This document shows positions 26,540 to 35,058 of a stretch of DNA of 64,000 nucleotides, one piece after another. A model generated the notes under the pieces. The model made no database searches and had not been told where the DNA came from. It worked only from the letters and a program-made list of their open reading frames with translations. Source of the DNA: Aquimarina intermedia (GTDB lineage Bacteria > Bacteroidota > Bacteroidia > Flavobacteriales > Flavobacteriaceae). The position numbers and the translations under genes were made by a program. Within the stretch, counting starts at the first letter, position 1, and each line of letters starts with the position of its first letter. The stretch spans positions 434,001 to 498,000 of the forward strand of contig NZ_VNHU01000001.1 of the NCBI RefSeq assembly GCF_008124785.1, given 5' to 3'.

Positions 26540-26547
26540 CAAAAGTA
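26540..26547 (-). promoter_or_regulatory. -7 box of the PAP2 gene, near-leaderless
   Basis: On the minus strand this reads TACTTTTG, an exact TAnnTTTG. Only four bases separate it from ATG 26535, so the transcript would start at or very near the start codon. Confidence 0.6.
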
Positions 26548-26624
26548 ATAGCTTGCCATGAACCTTGTCTTAAATTTATCTAAAAAAAAGCACCAATTTT
26601 ATCTTTAAAAGAAAGCTGAGATAT

Positions 26625-26668
26625 GATCATTCGATAGCGTAAGGTATGGCTTAAGCTATCGAATGATC
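26625..26668 (-). repeat. 14-bp inverted repeat overlapping the response-regulator stop
   Basis: GATCATTCGATAGC and its exact reverse complement are separated by 16 bases. One arm (26655-26668) is the last codons of the response-regulator gene; the other lies in the intergenic space. No T-run follows on the minus strand, so it is not a classical terminator. Confidence 0.8.
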
Positions 26669-27025
26669 TTGTTTTATTAACTTTTTTACTTTGGCTAAGA
26701 AAGGCTCTAGTTCAAAGGGTTTTGCTATAAAGCCGGATGCTCCGGCCTCCAAACATTCTTTTTCAGCTTCATGTAAGGCAGACATCATAAGGATTGGAAT
26801 ATCTTGCAATTTTTCATCTAACTTAAGCGATGCGCAAACTTTTGTTCCATCAGTTCCCGCAATATATTTATCCAGTAGGATTAATTGAATTTCATTATTT
26901 ACAATCTGATCTTTGATCGTCTTAGGATCTTTAGTGATAATCGCATTGTAATTATTAAATTCTAATATCTCCTTGACCATTACCCCAAGGATTTTGTCGT
27001 CATCTACAACTAAAACAGTATTCAT
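26651..27025 (-). CDS. single-domain response regulator
   Basis: A 124-residue CheY-like receiver without an output domain. Acidic pocket Asp8-Asp10 (VVDDD), phospho-acceptor Asp52 (LILLDKYIAG), Ser82 (LMMSAL) and Lys102 (GFIAKPFE) are all in place. It starts within the TAATG overlap at the end of the histidine kinase gene, so the two are translationally coupled and form a pair. The downstream target must be another protein. Confidence 0.93.
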   Translation of the reverse strand: MNTVLVVDDDKILGVMVKEILEFNNYNAIITKDPKTIKDQIVNNEIQLILLDKYIAGTDGTKVCASLKLDEKLQDIPILMMSALHEAEKECLEAGASGFIAKPFELEPFLAKVKKLIKQDHSIA

Positions 27026-28953
27026 TAATTATTTTTATTAAAATTTATTAAGGGTAAAGTGAATGTGAATTTTGATCCTTTACCTTTTTTACTCTCTACA
27101 TCTATGGTTCCTCCATGACGGTCAATAATTTCTTTGACCAGAAATAAACCAATACCAAACCCTGAAAATGTTTCTTCATTTTCTCCTTCAACTCTATAAA
27201 AGCGATCAAAGATTTTGCTAAGGTCTTTTTTCGGGATGCCTATCCCATAATCTTTTACACTGACCGCTCCATAGTTTTCATCTTTTTTATAAATAGCGAT
27301 TTCTATCAATTGACTTTTTGGAGCATATTTAATCGCGTTAGTGATTAGATTTATCATTACTTGCCCAACTCTATCCCGGTCAGCAAGTACTTCCATCTCA
27401 AAGCTATCATGAAATTCAACTACACTTAAATCTGACGAAAATCTAATGTCTTCTACAGTTTCGTAGATTAATTCGTTGAGACTAAAATGTGTCTTTTTCA
27501 ATTCTAACTTACTATTTTCTACTCGCGAGAGATCAAGCATTTCAGAAATCAGTCGGGTGAGTCTAGAGACTTGGCTATCGATTCTTTTTAATGATCGTTG
27601 CACCGGGACTAATGCTTCCGGAACTTCCTGATTGGCATTAATCATACTTAATAATAACTGAACATATCCCTTGATTGAAGTGATAGGTGTTTTTAGTTCA
27701 TGACTCACCATTTTGAGAAATTCTTCTTTTCGTCTTTGCTCTTCTTTTACTCTGTGAATTTCGGTACAGGTACTCAACCAAGTTTTAATATTTCCGGCCT
27801 CATCATGAATTGCCACTGCGCGATACAAGTGCCATTTATATTTGCCTAATTTATTAAGACAACGCAGTTCCATCTCCTGATTTTCTCCGGTTGCATATGC
27901 AGCGTTTAGTTTTTCAAAAAATTCTTCCTTGTGATCTGGATGGATTATTTTTGTCCACCCGTTATTTCGTAGTTTTTTTAAGCTAAAACCAGTGTATTCC
28001 TGCCAACTTTTGTTGTAATATATAATTTCGCCAGTTGGATTTGCATTGATGATTTTATCAGGTAAGAGATCGATCATTTGTCTGAACTTCTTTTCGCTTT
28101 CAGAAATTTTATGATAGAGTTCTGTCTGTTTAGATACATTAGTGGCAATCACGGCTACTTTCTCTACTTTGCCATTAAGACTAAAAATAGGTTGATAGGC
28201 AAAATCATAGTAATCCTTGACCATCTTGCCTTCTTTAAGATGCTCTGCAGGGACCTCAAAGGCGTGGTAGGCCTTACCGGTAGCCATTACTTGTAATAAA
28301 AGATCTTCAAAACCTTGCTCTCTTATCTCCGGCAGAACCTCGAGTAGTGGTTTGCCAATAATATCTTTACCTTTTCCCCAATTCTCTAAAATTGTATCGT
28401 TAGCAATTTCGATGATTAACTTTTCACCTTTTAAAATAGCGATGAGATAAGGAGAGAGATATATCAGTTGATCATAATTGTTAATTTGTTCTTGTAGCTT
28501 GTGCTCTAAAGTTACAGAAGAGGTAATATCTTTTAAACTCAATAAAATACGAGCGCTGGATAATTCTTCTGTAAATGCAAGTTTTTTGGCGCTTATTTCA
28601 TAGTGTTTATGAGCTATTTCGAGTGTAATCGGTACACTAATAAAGGGCGTTTCATTTAGAATTGAATTTAGAAGTAATTTGATTTTTTTATGATCCCATT
28701 TCTTATTGTCAATTTTAAAAAATAATTTATTCAAGATATTTTCGGCAGGCTTATCAGATAAAGCTAAGAAAGCCGGGTTACTTTCTAGTACGCGTAGTTG
28801 TTCATCCAAAAGCACAACAGGATCACCTAGATTATCAAAAATTATCTTAGTTAAACAAATAGTGTTTTCAGAACTATTTTTATCTTGTTTAGGGGTGATG
28901 CTATTCTCTTGGCTGTTTGTCAAATATGATTTTTTTAAAGCACTTTCTCTCAT
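27025..28953 (-). CDS. PAS-domain sensor histidine kinase
   Basis: A 642-residue protein without membrane segments. It has three PAS-type sensor regions (about residues 33-145, 155-280 and 288-400), a HisKA domain with phospho-acceptor His418 in MVSHELKTPITSIKGY, and an HATPase domain with NLITNAIKYAP (N box), DYGIGIPKKDL (G1), FDRFYRVE (F) and SGFGIGLFLVKEI (G2). It is a cytoplasmic sensor; its signal is unknown. The cognate receiver follows directly. Confidence 0.93.
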   Translation of the reverse strand: MRESALKKSYLTNSQENSITPKQDKNSSENTICLTKIIFDNLGDPVVLLDEQLRVLESNPAFLALSDKPAENILNKLFFKIDNKKWDHKKIKLLLNSILNETPFISVPITLEIAHKHYEISAKKLAFTEELSSARILLSLKDITSSVTLEHKLQEQINNYDQLIYLSPYLIAILKGEKLIIEIANDTILENWGKGKDIIGKPLLEVLPEIREQGFEDLLLQVMATGKAYHAFEVPAEHLKEGKMVKDYYDFAYQPIFSLNGKVEKVAVIATNVSKQTELYHKISESEKKFRQMIDLLPDKIINANPTGEIIYYNKSWQEYTGFSLKKLRNNGWTKIIHPDHKEEFFEKLNAAYATGENQEMELRCLNKLGKYKWHLYRAVAIHDEAGNIKTWLSTCTEIHRVKEEQRRKEEFLKMVSHELKTPITSIKGYVQLLLSMINANQEVPEALVPVQRSLKRIDSQVSRLTRLISEMLDLSRVENSKLELKKTHFSLNELIYETVEDIRFSSDLSVVEFHDSFEMEVLADRDRVGQVMINLITNAIKYAPKSQLIEIAIYKKDENYGAVSVKDYGIGIPKKDLSKIFDRFYRVEGENEETFSGFGIGLFLVKEIIDRHGGTIDVESKKGKGSKFTFTLPLINFNKNN

Positions 28954-29112
28954 CTCAAAATTCCCGACAAAGGATTTGGTAAAGATATGTTTAAAGTAGA
29001 AGTGAATATTATAAATTGATGTTAAGGAGCCGAGTTTTTAGTTATTGTTATGATAAAATAATCCTTCGAATTAACACTCTAATCAATTTATTAAATCAGA
29101 ATACTACAAAAC

Positions 29113-29143
29113 AAAAAAAACCCGAACACAAAGTTCGGGTTTT
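29113..29143 (-). terminator. Terminator downstream of tRNA-Phe
   Basis: CCCGAAC / GTTCGGG (29121-29127 and 29133-29139) form a 7-bp GC-rich stem with a five-base loop, extended by A-T pairs. On the minus strand it is followed by eight T (29120 down to 29113), a good intrinsic terminator for the tRNA transcript. Confidence 0.88.
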
Positions 29144-29158
29144 CTCTTGCTTTAAAGT

Positions 29159-29230
29159 GGTGCCTCCAGGAATCGAACCAGGGACACAAGGATTTTCAGT
29201 CCTTTGCTCTACCAACTGAGCTAAGGCACC
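29159..29230 (-). tRNA. tRNA-Phe (anticodon GAA)
   Basis: A 72-base cloverleaf on the minus strand: acceptor GGTGCCT/AGGCACC, D stem GCTC/GAGC, anticodon stem AAGGA/TCCTT with loop CTGAAAA (anticodon GAA), five-base variable loop, T stem CCTGG/CCAGG with loop TTCGATT. The 3' CCA is not encoded. It has its own promoter and terminator, so it is a single-gene unit. Confidence 0.97.
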
Positions 29231-29246
29231 TTGTTGTAAGCGGATG

Positions 29247-29276
29247 CAAATATAGAGCCTTTTTTTAATTCGCAAA
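29247..29276 (-). promoter_or_regulatory. tRNA-Phe promoter
   Basis: On the minus strand TTTG (29276-29273), an 18-base spacer and TATATTTG (29254-29247) form a full Bacteroidota promoter. The -7 box ends 16 bases before the tRNA 5' end. Confidence 0.75.
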
Positions 29277-29302
29277 AGATTTTTTTAAAAAAATCTGTTT
29301 TG

Positions 29303-29310
29303 TACCTTTG
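29303..29310 (+). promoter_or_regulatory. -7 box of coaX promoter
   Basis: TACCTTTG fits TAnnTTTG and lies 17 bases before the coaX ATG. It is divergent from the tRNA promoter, with about 50 bases between the two -7 boxes. A matching -33 is not evident. Confidence 0.6.
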
Positions 29311-29327
29311 AAGAATAGTTAAAAAAT

Positions 29328-30059
29328 ATGAATTTAGTCATCGATATTGGCAATACAACCATTAAAATAGGGGTGTTTAATGGAGAGAAATTGGTCTTTA
29401 AAAAAGCAGCACAATTAAAAGATTTTGAGGAGGTTATTGTTTCTGTTTTGTCGGAATATCAAGAGCTAAAAAAAGCGATTATCGCATCGGTAGGAAAGTT
29501 GTCTCAAAAAAAATTAAATTTTCTTCAAAAAAAAATTGAAACCTTAGTTTTGGATGAACATGTATCGATTCCCTTTAAGAATTTATATAGCACACCACAT
29601 ACTTTGGGTGTAGATCGTATAGCACTCATTGCTGCGGCAGTTTATAATTGCCAAGGTCAAAATGTATTAGTGATCGATGCGGGAACATGTATCACGTATG
29701 ATTTTAAAAATAAAAATGAAGAATATTTAGGAGGAGCGATATCACCGGGAATACATCTTAGATATTCTAGTTTGCATCAGTACACGGCTAAGCTCCCAAA
29801 ATTAAGTTTAATCGCTCCTGATCAACTAACTGGAGATAGTACAATAAATGCAATACATTCTGGCGTTGTGAATGGCGTTGTATACGAAATTGATGGAGTA
29901 ATTAAAGAATATTGCAACATCTATGGTGATTTAACAGTTATTTTAACCGGAGGAGATGCACATTTTTTGTCTAAAAGATTAAAAAATAGCATATTTGCCA
30001 CCTCTAATTTTTTGTTAGAGGGTCTAAATTATATTTTAGCATTTAATAATACTCAATGA
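29328..30059 (+). CDS. coaX: type III pantothenate kinase
   Basis: Phosphorylates pantothenate in the first step of coenzyme A synthesis. The 243-residue protein has LVIDIGNTTIKIGVF (phosphate 1), HTLGVDRIALIAAA, VLVIDAGTCITYDF and GGAISPGIHLRYSSL, the ASKHA-fold motifs of CoaX. It is the first gene of a run; its stop overlaps the next start in ATGA. Confidence 0.95.
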   Translation: MNLVIDIGNTTIKIGVFNGEKLVFKKAAQLKDFEEVIVSVLSEYQELKKAIIASVGKLSQKKLNFLQKKIETLVLDEHVSIPFKNLYSTPHTLGVDRIALIAAAVYNCQGQNVLVIDAGTCITYDFKNKNEEYLGGAISPGIHLRYSSLHQYTAKLPKLSLIAPDQLTGDSTINAIHSGVVNGVVYEIDGVIKEYCNIYGDLTVILTGGDAHFLSKRLKNSIFATSNFLLEGLNYILAFNNTQ

Positions 30060-31300
30060 TAAAGAAGATTTTAGTAGTCCTGCTGGTGATTGTTGCCGGT
30101 TTTTCATATGCGCAAGAGGGAACATCCTCACCTTATTCCTACTATGGTATCGGGCTCCAAAAATTCAAAGGTACGGTCGAAAACAGGTCCATGGGGGGGT
30201 TGAGTTTTTTGACAGATAGTATCCATATAAATTTGCAAAATCCTTCGGCTTACGGTGATTTAAAACTTACCGCCTATACTTTGGGTGCTACGTATAATTC
30301 TTTGAAACTAAATAGTCAAAATGGTTCATCTTCTACAGATAATGCAACTTTAGATTATCTGGCTGTTGCTATTCCTGCCGGAAAATTTGGTTTTGGTTTT
30401 GGTGTGGTGCCTGTAAACGCTGTAGGATATCAATTAAAGTCAGAGCAGGCGGATGGTTCAGAAACGCGATTTAGCGGAACCGGAGGTCTTAATCGTGTAT
30501 TTTTAGCAGCGGGTGTTCAAATTAATAAAAACTTAAATGTAGGATTGGATCTACATTATAATTTTGGAAATATTCAGAATAAAGTACTACTTACTCGTTC
30601 AGATATTTTGTTTAGCACACGTGAAATTAATGATTCTGATTTATCGGGTTTTAGTATGTCATTAGGTCTAACGTATCGTACGATGCTTACTGATAAGCTT
30701 GAACTGACTACTTCAATAGTTTCCAGTCCCTCTTTTGCATTATCTTCAGAAAATGACAGAACTTTATCCAGTGTTATTGTAAATAGTAATGGTGGCGAAA
30801 CACTTATCGAGTCGCAGGATGTTGAGGTAGAAAATCGTGATCTGGATTTGCCGGCAGAGTTTAAATTTGGCGCTGGTATTGGTGCTCCTAAAAACTGGTA
30901 TGTAGGAGGAGAGTATAGCTATGTGGATGCAGAGAAATTTCAAAATCGTTCGTTTACGCAGGAAGGAGTTACCTACGATAACGCATCAAAATTTAAATTA
31001 GGGGGGTATTATATACCTAATTATCGTTCACTTACCAGTTATTTAAATCGTATTGTATATAGAGCTGGGGTGCGGTATGAAGAAACAGGTTTGACTATAG
31101 ATGATAATGCAATTAATGAGTTTGGCATATCTTTTGGAGTAGGATTACCAGTGGGAAGATTGTTCTCTAATTTAAACATCGGTTTTGAATACGGACAGCG
31201 TGGAACAAAAGATGCCGGATTAATAAGAGAAGATTTTATGAACCTCTCATTAAGTTTATCTTTGAACGACAAATGGTTCAGACAAATAAAGTTTAATTAA
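30056..31300 (+). CDS. outer-membrane beta-barrel protein (FadL/PorV-like appearance)
   Basis: A 414-residue protein with a signal peptide ending at SYAQ and GTSSPYSYYGIGLQKFKGTVENRSMGGLSFLTDS, followed by long alternating strands and an aromatic-containing C-terminal strand (NLSLSLSLNDKWFRQIKF). The 'SPYSYYGIG ... RSMGG' start is common in flavobacterial outer-membrane proteins resembling FadL or PorV. The function is unknown. It is translationally coupled to coaX and followed by TPR and LptC genes, so an envelope-assembly link is possible. Confidence 0.75.
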   Translation: MIKKILVVLLVIVAGFSYAQEGTSSPYSYYGIGLQKFKGTVENRSMGGLSFLTDSIHINLQNPSAYGDLKLTAYTLGATYNSLKLNSQNGSSSTDNATLDYLAVAIPAGKFGFGFGVVPVNAVGYQLKSEQADGSETRFSGTGGLNRVFLAAGVQINKNLNVGLDLHYNFGNIQNKVLLTRSDILFSTREINDSDLSGFSMSLGLTYRTMLTDKLELTTSIVSSPSFALSSENDRTLSSVIVNSNGGETLIESQDVEVENRDLDLPAEFKFGAGIGAPKNWYVGGEYSYVDAEKFQNRSFTQEGVTYDNASKFKLGGYYIPNYRSLTSYLNRIVYRAGVRYEETGLTIDDNAINEFGISFGVGLPVGRLFSNLNIGFEYGQRGTKDAGLIREDFMNLSLSLSLNDKWFRQIKFN

Positions 31301-31316
31301 CTACAATTTATAAAAT

Positions 31317-32687
31317 ATGAATACTAAATTTTTATACACGTTAGCAGTTGGTTTGGTTTGTGGAGTAGCGAGTCTCAATGCTCAGGCTACCGATTGCGCA
31401 ACTACGGCTTCTATTGCATATGAGCACGCCAAAGTGAAAAATTATGAAGCAGCAGAGAAACCTTTATGGGAAGTTCGTAAAGAATGTCCTACATATAGTG
31501 TTGCTACTTATCAATTTGGTGAGAAATTATTGAAGGCTAAATTAAAAAAAGCTCCGGATGCTGAGAAGACAGCTGTAGTAAATGAGTTAATTGCTTTATT
31601 GAAAGAACGTTATCAATATTTTCCTGGTAAAACAAAGATAGGAGATTTGCACTCTGATATAGGTCAATTAATGTTTGACAACAATATTGGAACTAAAGAG
31701 TCTCAATTTGAAGCATTTGATAAAGCCTATACAGAGGACAAAGAAAATTTCAAAGGAGCTAAAAAGCTATATACATACTTTACACTATTCGTAGACTTAC
31801 ATAATGAAGGTAAGAAAGAGCTGCAAGCTGTATTTGATCTTTATGACGATGTAACGGAAAAGATTGAAGGTGAAGAAAGTGAAAAGGCTGCTACAATAAC
31901 TAAATTGACTGAAAAATTAGACGCAGGAACAGCTTTAACTTCAAAAGAGAAGAGAAGCTTAAAGAATGCAGAAATTAATTTGCAAGCATATAGTAAGGTG
32001 AAAGCTGGTGTTAATCAAAAGCTTGGTGTTCTAGCGGACTGTGAGAATTTGATTCCACTTTATAACGGACAGTTTGAAGCTAAAAAAGGAGATGCTATTT
32101 GGTTAAAAGGAGCTGCAGGAAGAATGTCGGCTAAAGAATGTACCGAAGATCCATTATTTTTTAAATTGGTTGAAGCGTTGCATAAAGCAGAACCTTCTGC
32201 TAAATCTGCATACTATTTAGGATTGTTAGCATTAAAGGATAATAAGAGATCAACAGCTCTGGATTACTTTAACCAATCGGCAGAATTAGAGACTAAAGCA
32301 AGTGATAAGGCAAAAGTGTACTTTAGAATTGGTGAAGTTTTGAAAAAGCAAGGGAGTTTTGGTAAGGCAAGAAGTTATTATAGAAAAGCTTTAAATTATA
32401 AGCCTTCTATGGGAGTTGCTCATCTTAGAATAGCAAGTATGATTGCTAGTAGTGCAAATAATTGTGGAGATGATGTGTTTAGTAAAAGAGCTGTATATTG
32501 GTTAGCTGCAAACTATGCAAACAGAGCAGGTAAAATTGATCCTAGTTTAAAATCTACGGCAGCGCAAACTGCAGCTAGTTATAATGCAAAAGCACCATCA
32601 AAAACCGATATTTTTAACAATCCAGGAGTTACTTCGGTAAAAATCGGATGTTGGATCGGCGAAACGGTAAGAGTTCCTAAATTGTAA
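31317..32687 (+). CDS. exported TPR-repeat protein
   Basis: A 456-residue protein with a signal peptide (cleavage near SLNAQ) and helical TPR-like repeats, clearest at about residues 280-370 (SAYYLGLLALKDNKRSTALDYFNQSAEL and AKVYFRIGEVLKKQGSFGKARSYYRKALNYKPS). Periplasmic. No enzyme motif. It abuts lptC with a one-base overlap (TAATG), suggesting a scaffold role in envelope biogenesis, which is inference. Confidence 0.82.
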   Translation: MNTKFLYTLAVGLVCGVASLNAQATDCATTASIAYEHAKVKNYEAAEKPLWEVRKECPTYSVATYQFGEKLLKAKLKKAPDAEKTAVVNELIALLKERYQYFPGKTKIGDLHSDIGQLMFDNNIGTKESQFEAFDKAYTEDKENFKGAKKLYTYFTLFVDLHNEGKKELQAVFDLYDDVTEKIEGEESEKAATITKLTEKLDAGTALTSKEKRSLKNAEINLQAYSKVKAGVNQKLGVLADCENLIPLYNGQFEAKKGDAIWLKGAAGRMSAKECTEDPLFFKLVEALHKAEPSAKSAYYLGLLALKDNKRSTALDYFNQSAELETKASDKAKVYFRIGEVLKKQGSFGKARSYYRKALNYKPSMGVAHLRIASMIASSANNCGDDVFSKRAVYWLAANYANRAGKIDPSLKSTAAQTAASYNAKAPSKTDIFNNPGVTSVKIGCWIGETVRVPKL

Positions 32688-33244
32688 TGTGTAAAAGCTT
32701 ACCTCATATAATCATAAACTTTGTCACAGCATTTGCTGTGACATTGTTTTTTTCATGTCAATCGAAGCGGAATAATCAAAATCGATCTGTGAGTATAGAA
32801 GATGTGCCAATAGGCGAGATTTTTGATGTTAACCTGAAATATACAGATTCCGGAAGATTGACTGCAGTGCTCAAGGCTCCAAAAATCTTAGATTTTACAA
32901 ATCAAAACTTCGCATATCACGAATTTCCTGACGGTGTTGTGCTGGATCTAATCGATAAAGAAGGTAAAATAAGTGTGGTCAAGGCTGATTACGCTATATC
33001 TTACAGAGAAACCGGGCTCATAGATATGCAGGGCAATGTAGATATTAAAACTGCAGATAGTACCCATCTCAAAGCAAAACAACTATATTGGAATCAAAAT
33101 AATGATTGGATTTTTACCGATCAGCCTTATACCAGCTATTTGCCGGACGGAGCTATCAATCAAGCTGATGGTTTTGATGCTAACCAAGATTTCACTATCT
33201 TGAATTCTCGCATTAATGAAGGTGTAATGGTTATAGATGAATAA
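32687..33244 (+). CDS. lptC: LPS export protein LptC
   Basis: A 185-residue lipoprotein or signal-anchored protein (lipobox LFFSC, about Cys24). The body is a beta-jellyroll of the OstA/LptC type: FDVNLKYTDSGRLTAVLKAPKI, YHEFPDGVVLDLIDKEGKISVVKADYAISYRETGLIDMQGNVDIK. LptC bridges the inner-membrane LptBFG transporter and LptA. The start codon overlaps the TPR gene stop. Confidence 0.85.
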   Translation: MCKSLPHIIINFVTAFAVTLFFSCQSKRNNQNRSVSIEDVPIGEIFDVNLKYTDSGRLTAVLKAPKILDFTNQNFAYHEFPDGVVLDLIDKEGKISVVKADYAISYRETGLIDMQGNVDIKTADSTHLKAKQLYWNQNNDWIFTDQPYTSYLPDGAINQADGFDANQDFTILNSRINEGVMVIDE

Positions 33245-33250
33245 CATAGT

Positions 33251-33448
33251 ATGATGAAATTTTTTAAATTTTTTGAAATCGCATATATTTTAATCGCGAT
33301 TTTTTTTCTTTATCAGGCCTACATCGAGTGGGATTTAGAAGATAGCAAAAGTATTTTGTACCTCTGTTTTGCCGGGGTTGCTGTGTTTATGTATTTCTTC
33401 AAGAGAAATTTCCGTAAACGTATTGATGCTAATAAGAATAAGCAATAA
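33251..33448 (+). CDS. small two-helix membrane protein, unknown
   Basis: A 65-residue protein with two hydrophobic helices (about residues 8-24 and 36-51) and a basic Lys/Arg C terminus. It is conserved in position rather than recognisable in sequence: it sits six bases after lptC and its stop overlaps the next start. A role with LptC or the CBS protein is possible, but nothing in it identifies a function. Confidence 0.7.
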   Translation: MMKFFKFFEIAYILIAIFFLYQAYIEWDLEDSKSILYLCFAGVAVFMYFFKRNFRKRIDANKNKQ

Positions 33449-34716
33449 TGGAACTCCAAATTATTGTTGTTGTAATATCTCTACTGCTTTCTGCTTTTTT
33501 TTCCGGAATGGAGATCGCCTACGTATCCTCCAATAAGATTCATATTGAAATAGAAAAAAAACAAGGTGGCTTCTTGGCTAGTATATTGATTTTATTGACC
33601 AGAAAACCATCAAAGTTTATTGCTACAATGTTGGTAGGAAATAACATAGCGTTAGTGATTTATGGCTTTTATATGGGAGATCTACTGGTGCAACTGCTAC
33701 AGGGATTCTATCCACAACTAACCGGCGGACTAAGTTTGTTGATTCAGACAGTGTTGTCAACGTTGGTTATTTTATTGACCGCAGAGTTTTTGCCAAAAGT
33801 TTTTTTTCAGATTTACGCTAATTTTTTCCTGAAACTATTCTCGTTTCCGGCGTACGTTTTTTATGTGTTGTTTTCTCCCGTGTCTACTTTCATTATCTGG
33901 GTATCTGATTTTGTATTAAAGCATTTTCTAAAAACAGATGGTGATGAAGTGCAATTAGCGTTTAGTAAAACCGAATTGGGAGATTACATTACAGAACAAA
34001 TGGAGGCTGTAGAGTCCCATGAGGATATCGACAGTGAAATTCAGATTTTTCAAAATGCGTTGGAATTTTCTGAAGTGAAATCAAGAGAAGTGATGGTGCC
34101 ACGTACCGAAGTTGTTGCTGTAGATAAAGATAAAGCAGTAGACGAGGTGAATACAATTTTTGTGGAAACCGGACTTTCTAAAATCTTGGTTTATAATGAA
34201 ACCATCGATGATATTATAGGATATGTGCATTCCTTTGAGCTTTTTAAAAAACCGGTTTCTCTTCGATCCATACTAATGCCTGTTGTTTTTGTTCCTGAGA
34301 CGATGTTTGTCAAAGATGTTCTCAATCTGTTGACCAAAAAGCATAAAAGTATGGCCGTTGTAATAGATGAATACGGTGGAACAAGTGGTATAATTACAGT
34401 AGAGGATATCGTTGAAGAGCTTTTTGGTGAAATTGAAGATGAGCATGATTCTGTTGAATTGATAGAAGAACAGTTGGATGCCAATCGTTACCGTTTTTCT
34501 GGTCGTATGGAAGTAGACTATATTAACGAAACCTATAAAATTAATTTGCCCGTTGGCGATAATTATGAAACCCTAGGTGGTATGATTGTCGATCATACCC
34601 AAGAAATTCCGCAGCAAGGAGATGAAATTTTACTAGCAGGTTTTAAGCTTTATATTGTTGAGACTTCGACTACAAAAATTGAGGTAGTTGAGTTGCAACG
34701 TATTCAAGAGGAGTAG
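33448..34716 (+). CDS. CNNM/CorC-family transporter (HlyC/CorC, CBS domains)
   Basis: A 422-residue protein with an N-terminal DUF21 membrane domain (about residues 1-150, three or four helices), paired CBS domains (residues 195-335; MVPRTEVVAVD and GTSGIITVEDIVEELFGEIEDEHD) and a C-terminal CorC_HlyC domain. Members are Mg2+/Co2+ efflux-related proteins; the flavobacterial gliding protein GldE belongs to the same superfamily. Nothing here proves a gliding role. Confidence 0.9.
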   Translation: MELQIIVVVISLLLSAFFSGMEIAYVSSNKIHIEIEKKQGGFLASILILLTRKPSKFIATMLVGNNIALVIYGFYMGDLLVQLLQGFYPQLTGGLSLLIQTVLSTLVILLTAEFLPKVFFQIYANFFLKLFSFPAYVFYVLFSPVSTFIIWVSDFVLKHFLKTDGDEVQLAFSKTELGDYITEQMEAVESHEDIDSEIQIFQNALEFSEVKSREVMVPRTEVVAVDKDKAVDEVNTIFVETGLSKILVYNETIDDIIGYVHSFELFKKPVSLRSILMPVVFVPETMFVKDVLNLLTKKHKSMAVVIDEYGGTSGIITVEDIVEELFGEIEDEHDSVELIEEQLDANRYRFSGRMEVDYINETYKINLPVGDNYETLGGMIVDHTQEIPQQGDEILLAGFKLYIVETSTTKIEVVELQRIQEE

Positions 34717-35058
34717 TGAGTATTTTCTAATAACGGCATGTTTAATCTCTATTTTATTAATGCTGTTATGGAATTAGGGGCCTAAACAAATAACACAATC
34801 GGTTTCTAATTCCTAAGTAGTTTGGGAATGAAAGTACCTTTTTAAAACAATGAAGAGTTGACGACAACTCCATCAGTTTCTTCACAATTTTGAATAGCAA
34901 CAAGAAGTCTTAGTACAGCTTTTTATCATCGGGATACGGCTGATAGTTTACTGCATATCAGAAAGTAAAAAAAGTTATAAAGACTTTTGGTCTTTAATTG
35001 GTATTAATCCAATAAAATGGTATTTTCGCCCACTATATTTGAATAAATTACACTTACA
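34717..35058. other. 342-base intergenic region with several inverted repeats
   Basis: No plausible coding frame. It contains TAACGGCAT...ATGCTGTTA (34731-34739/34760-34768, one G-U), GGAATTAG...CTAATTCC (34770-34777/34806-34813), and GAGTTG-ACGA-CAACTC (34855-34870), then the ppiD promoter region. None of the stems has a T-run, so they are not obvious terminators; a leader RNA or old remnant is possible. Confidence 0.45.
34998..35041 (+). promoter_or_regulatory. Promoter region of ppiD-like gene
   Basis: Two candidates overlap. TTG 34998-35000, a 20-base spacer and TATTTTCG 35021-35028 (one mismatch) form one. An exact -7 box TATATTTG at 35034-35041, 17 bases before the ATG and without a clear -33, forms the other. 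Confidence 0.55.

Noticed and set aside
29016..29219. 67-residue plus-strand frame over tRNA-Phe
   Set aside because: Its C-terminal part is the antisense of the tRNA (VPPGIEPGTQGFSV is a well-known tRNA read-through artefact).
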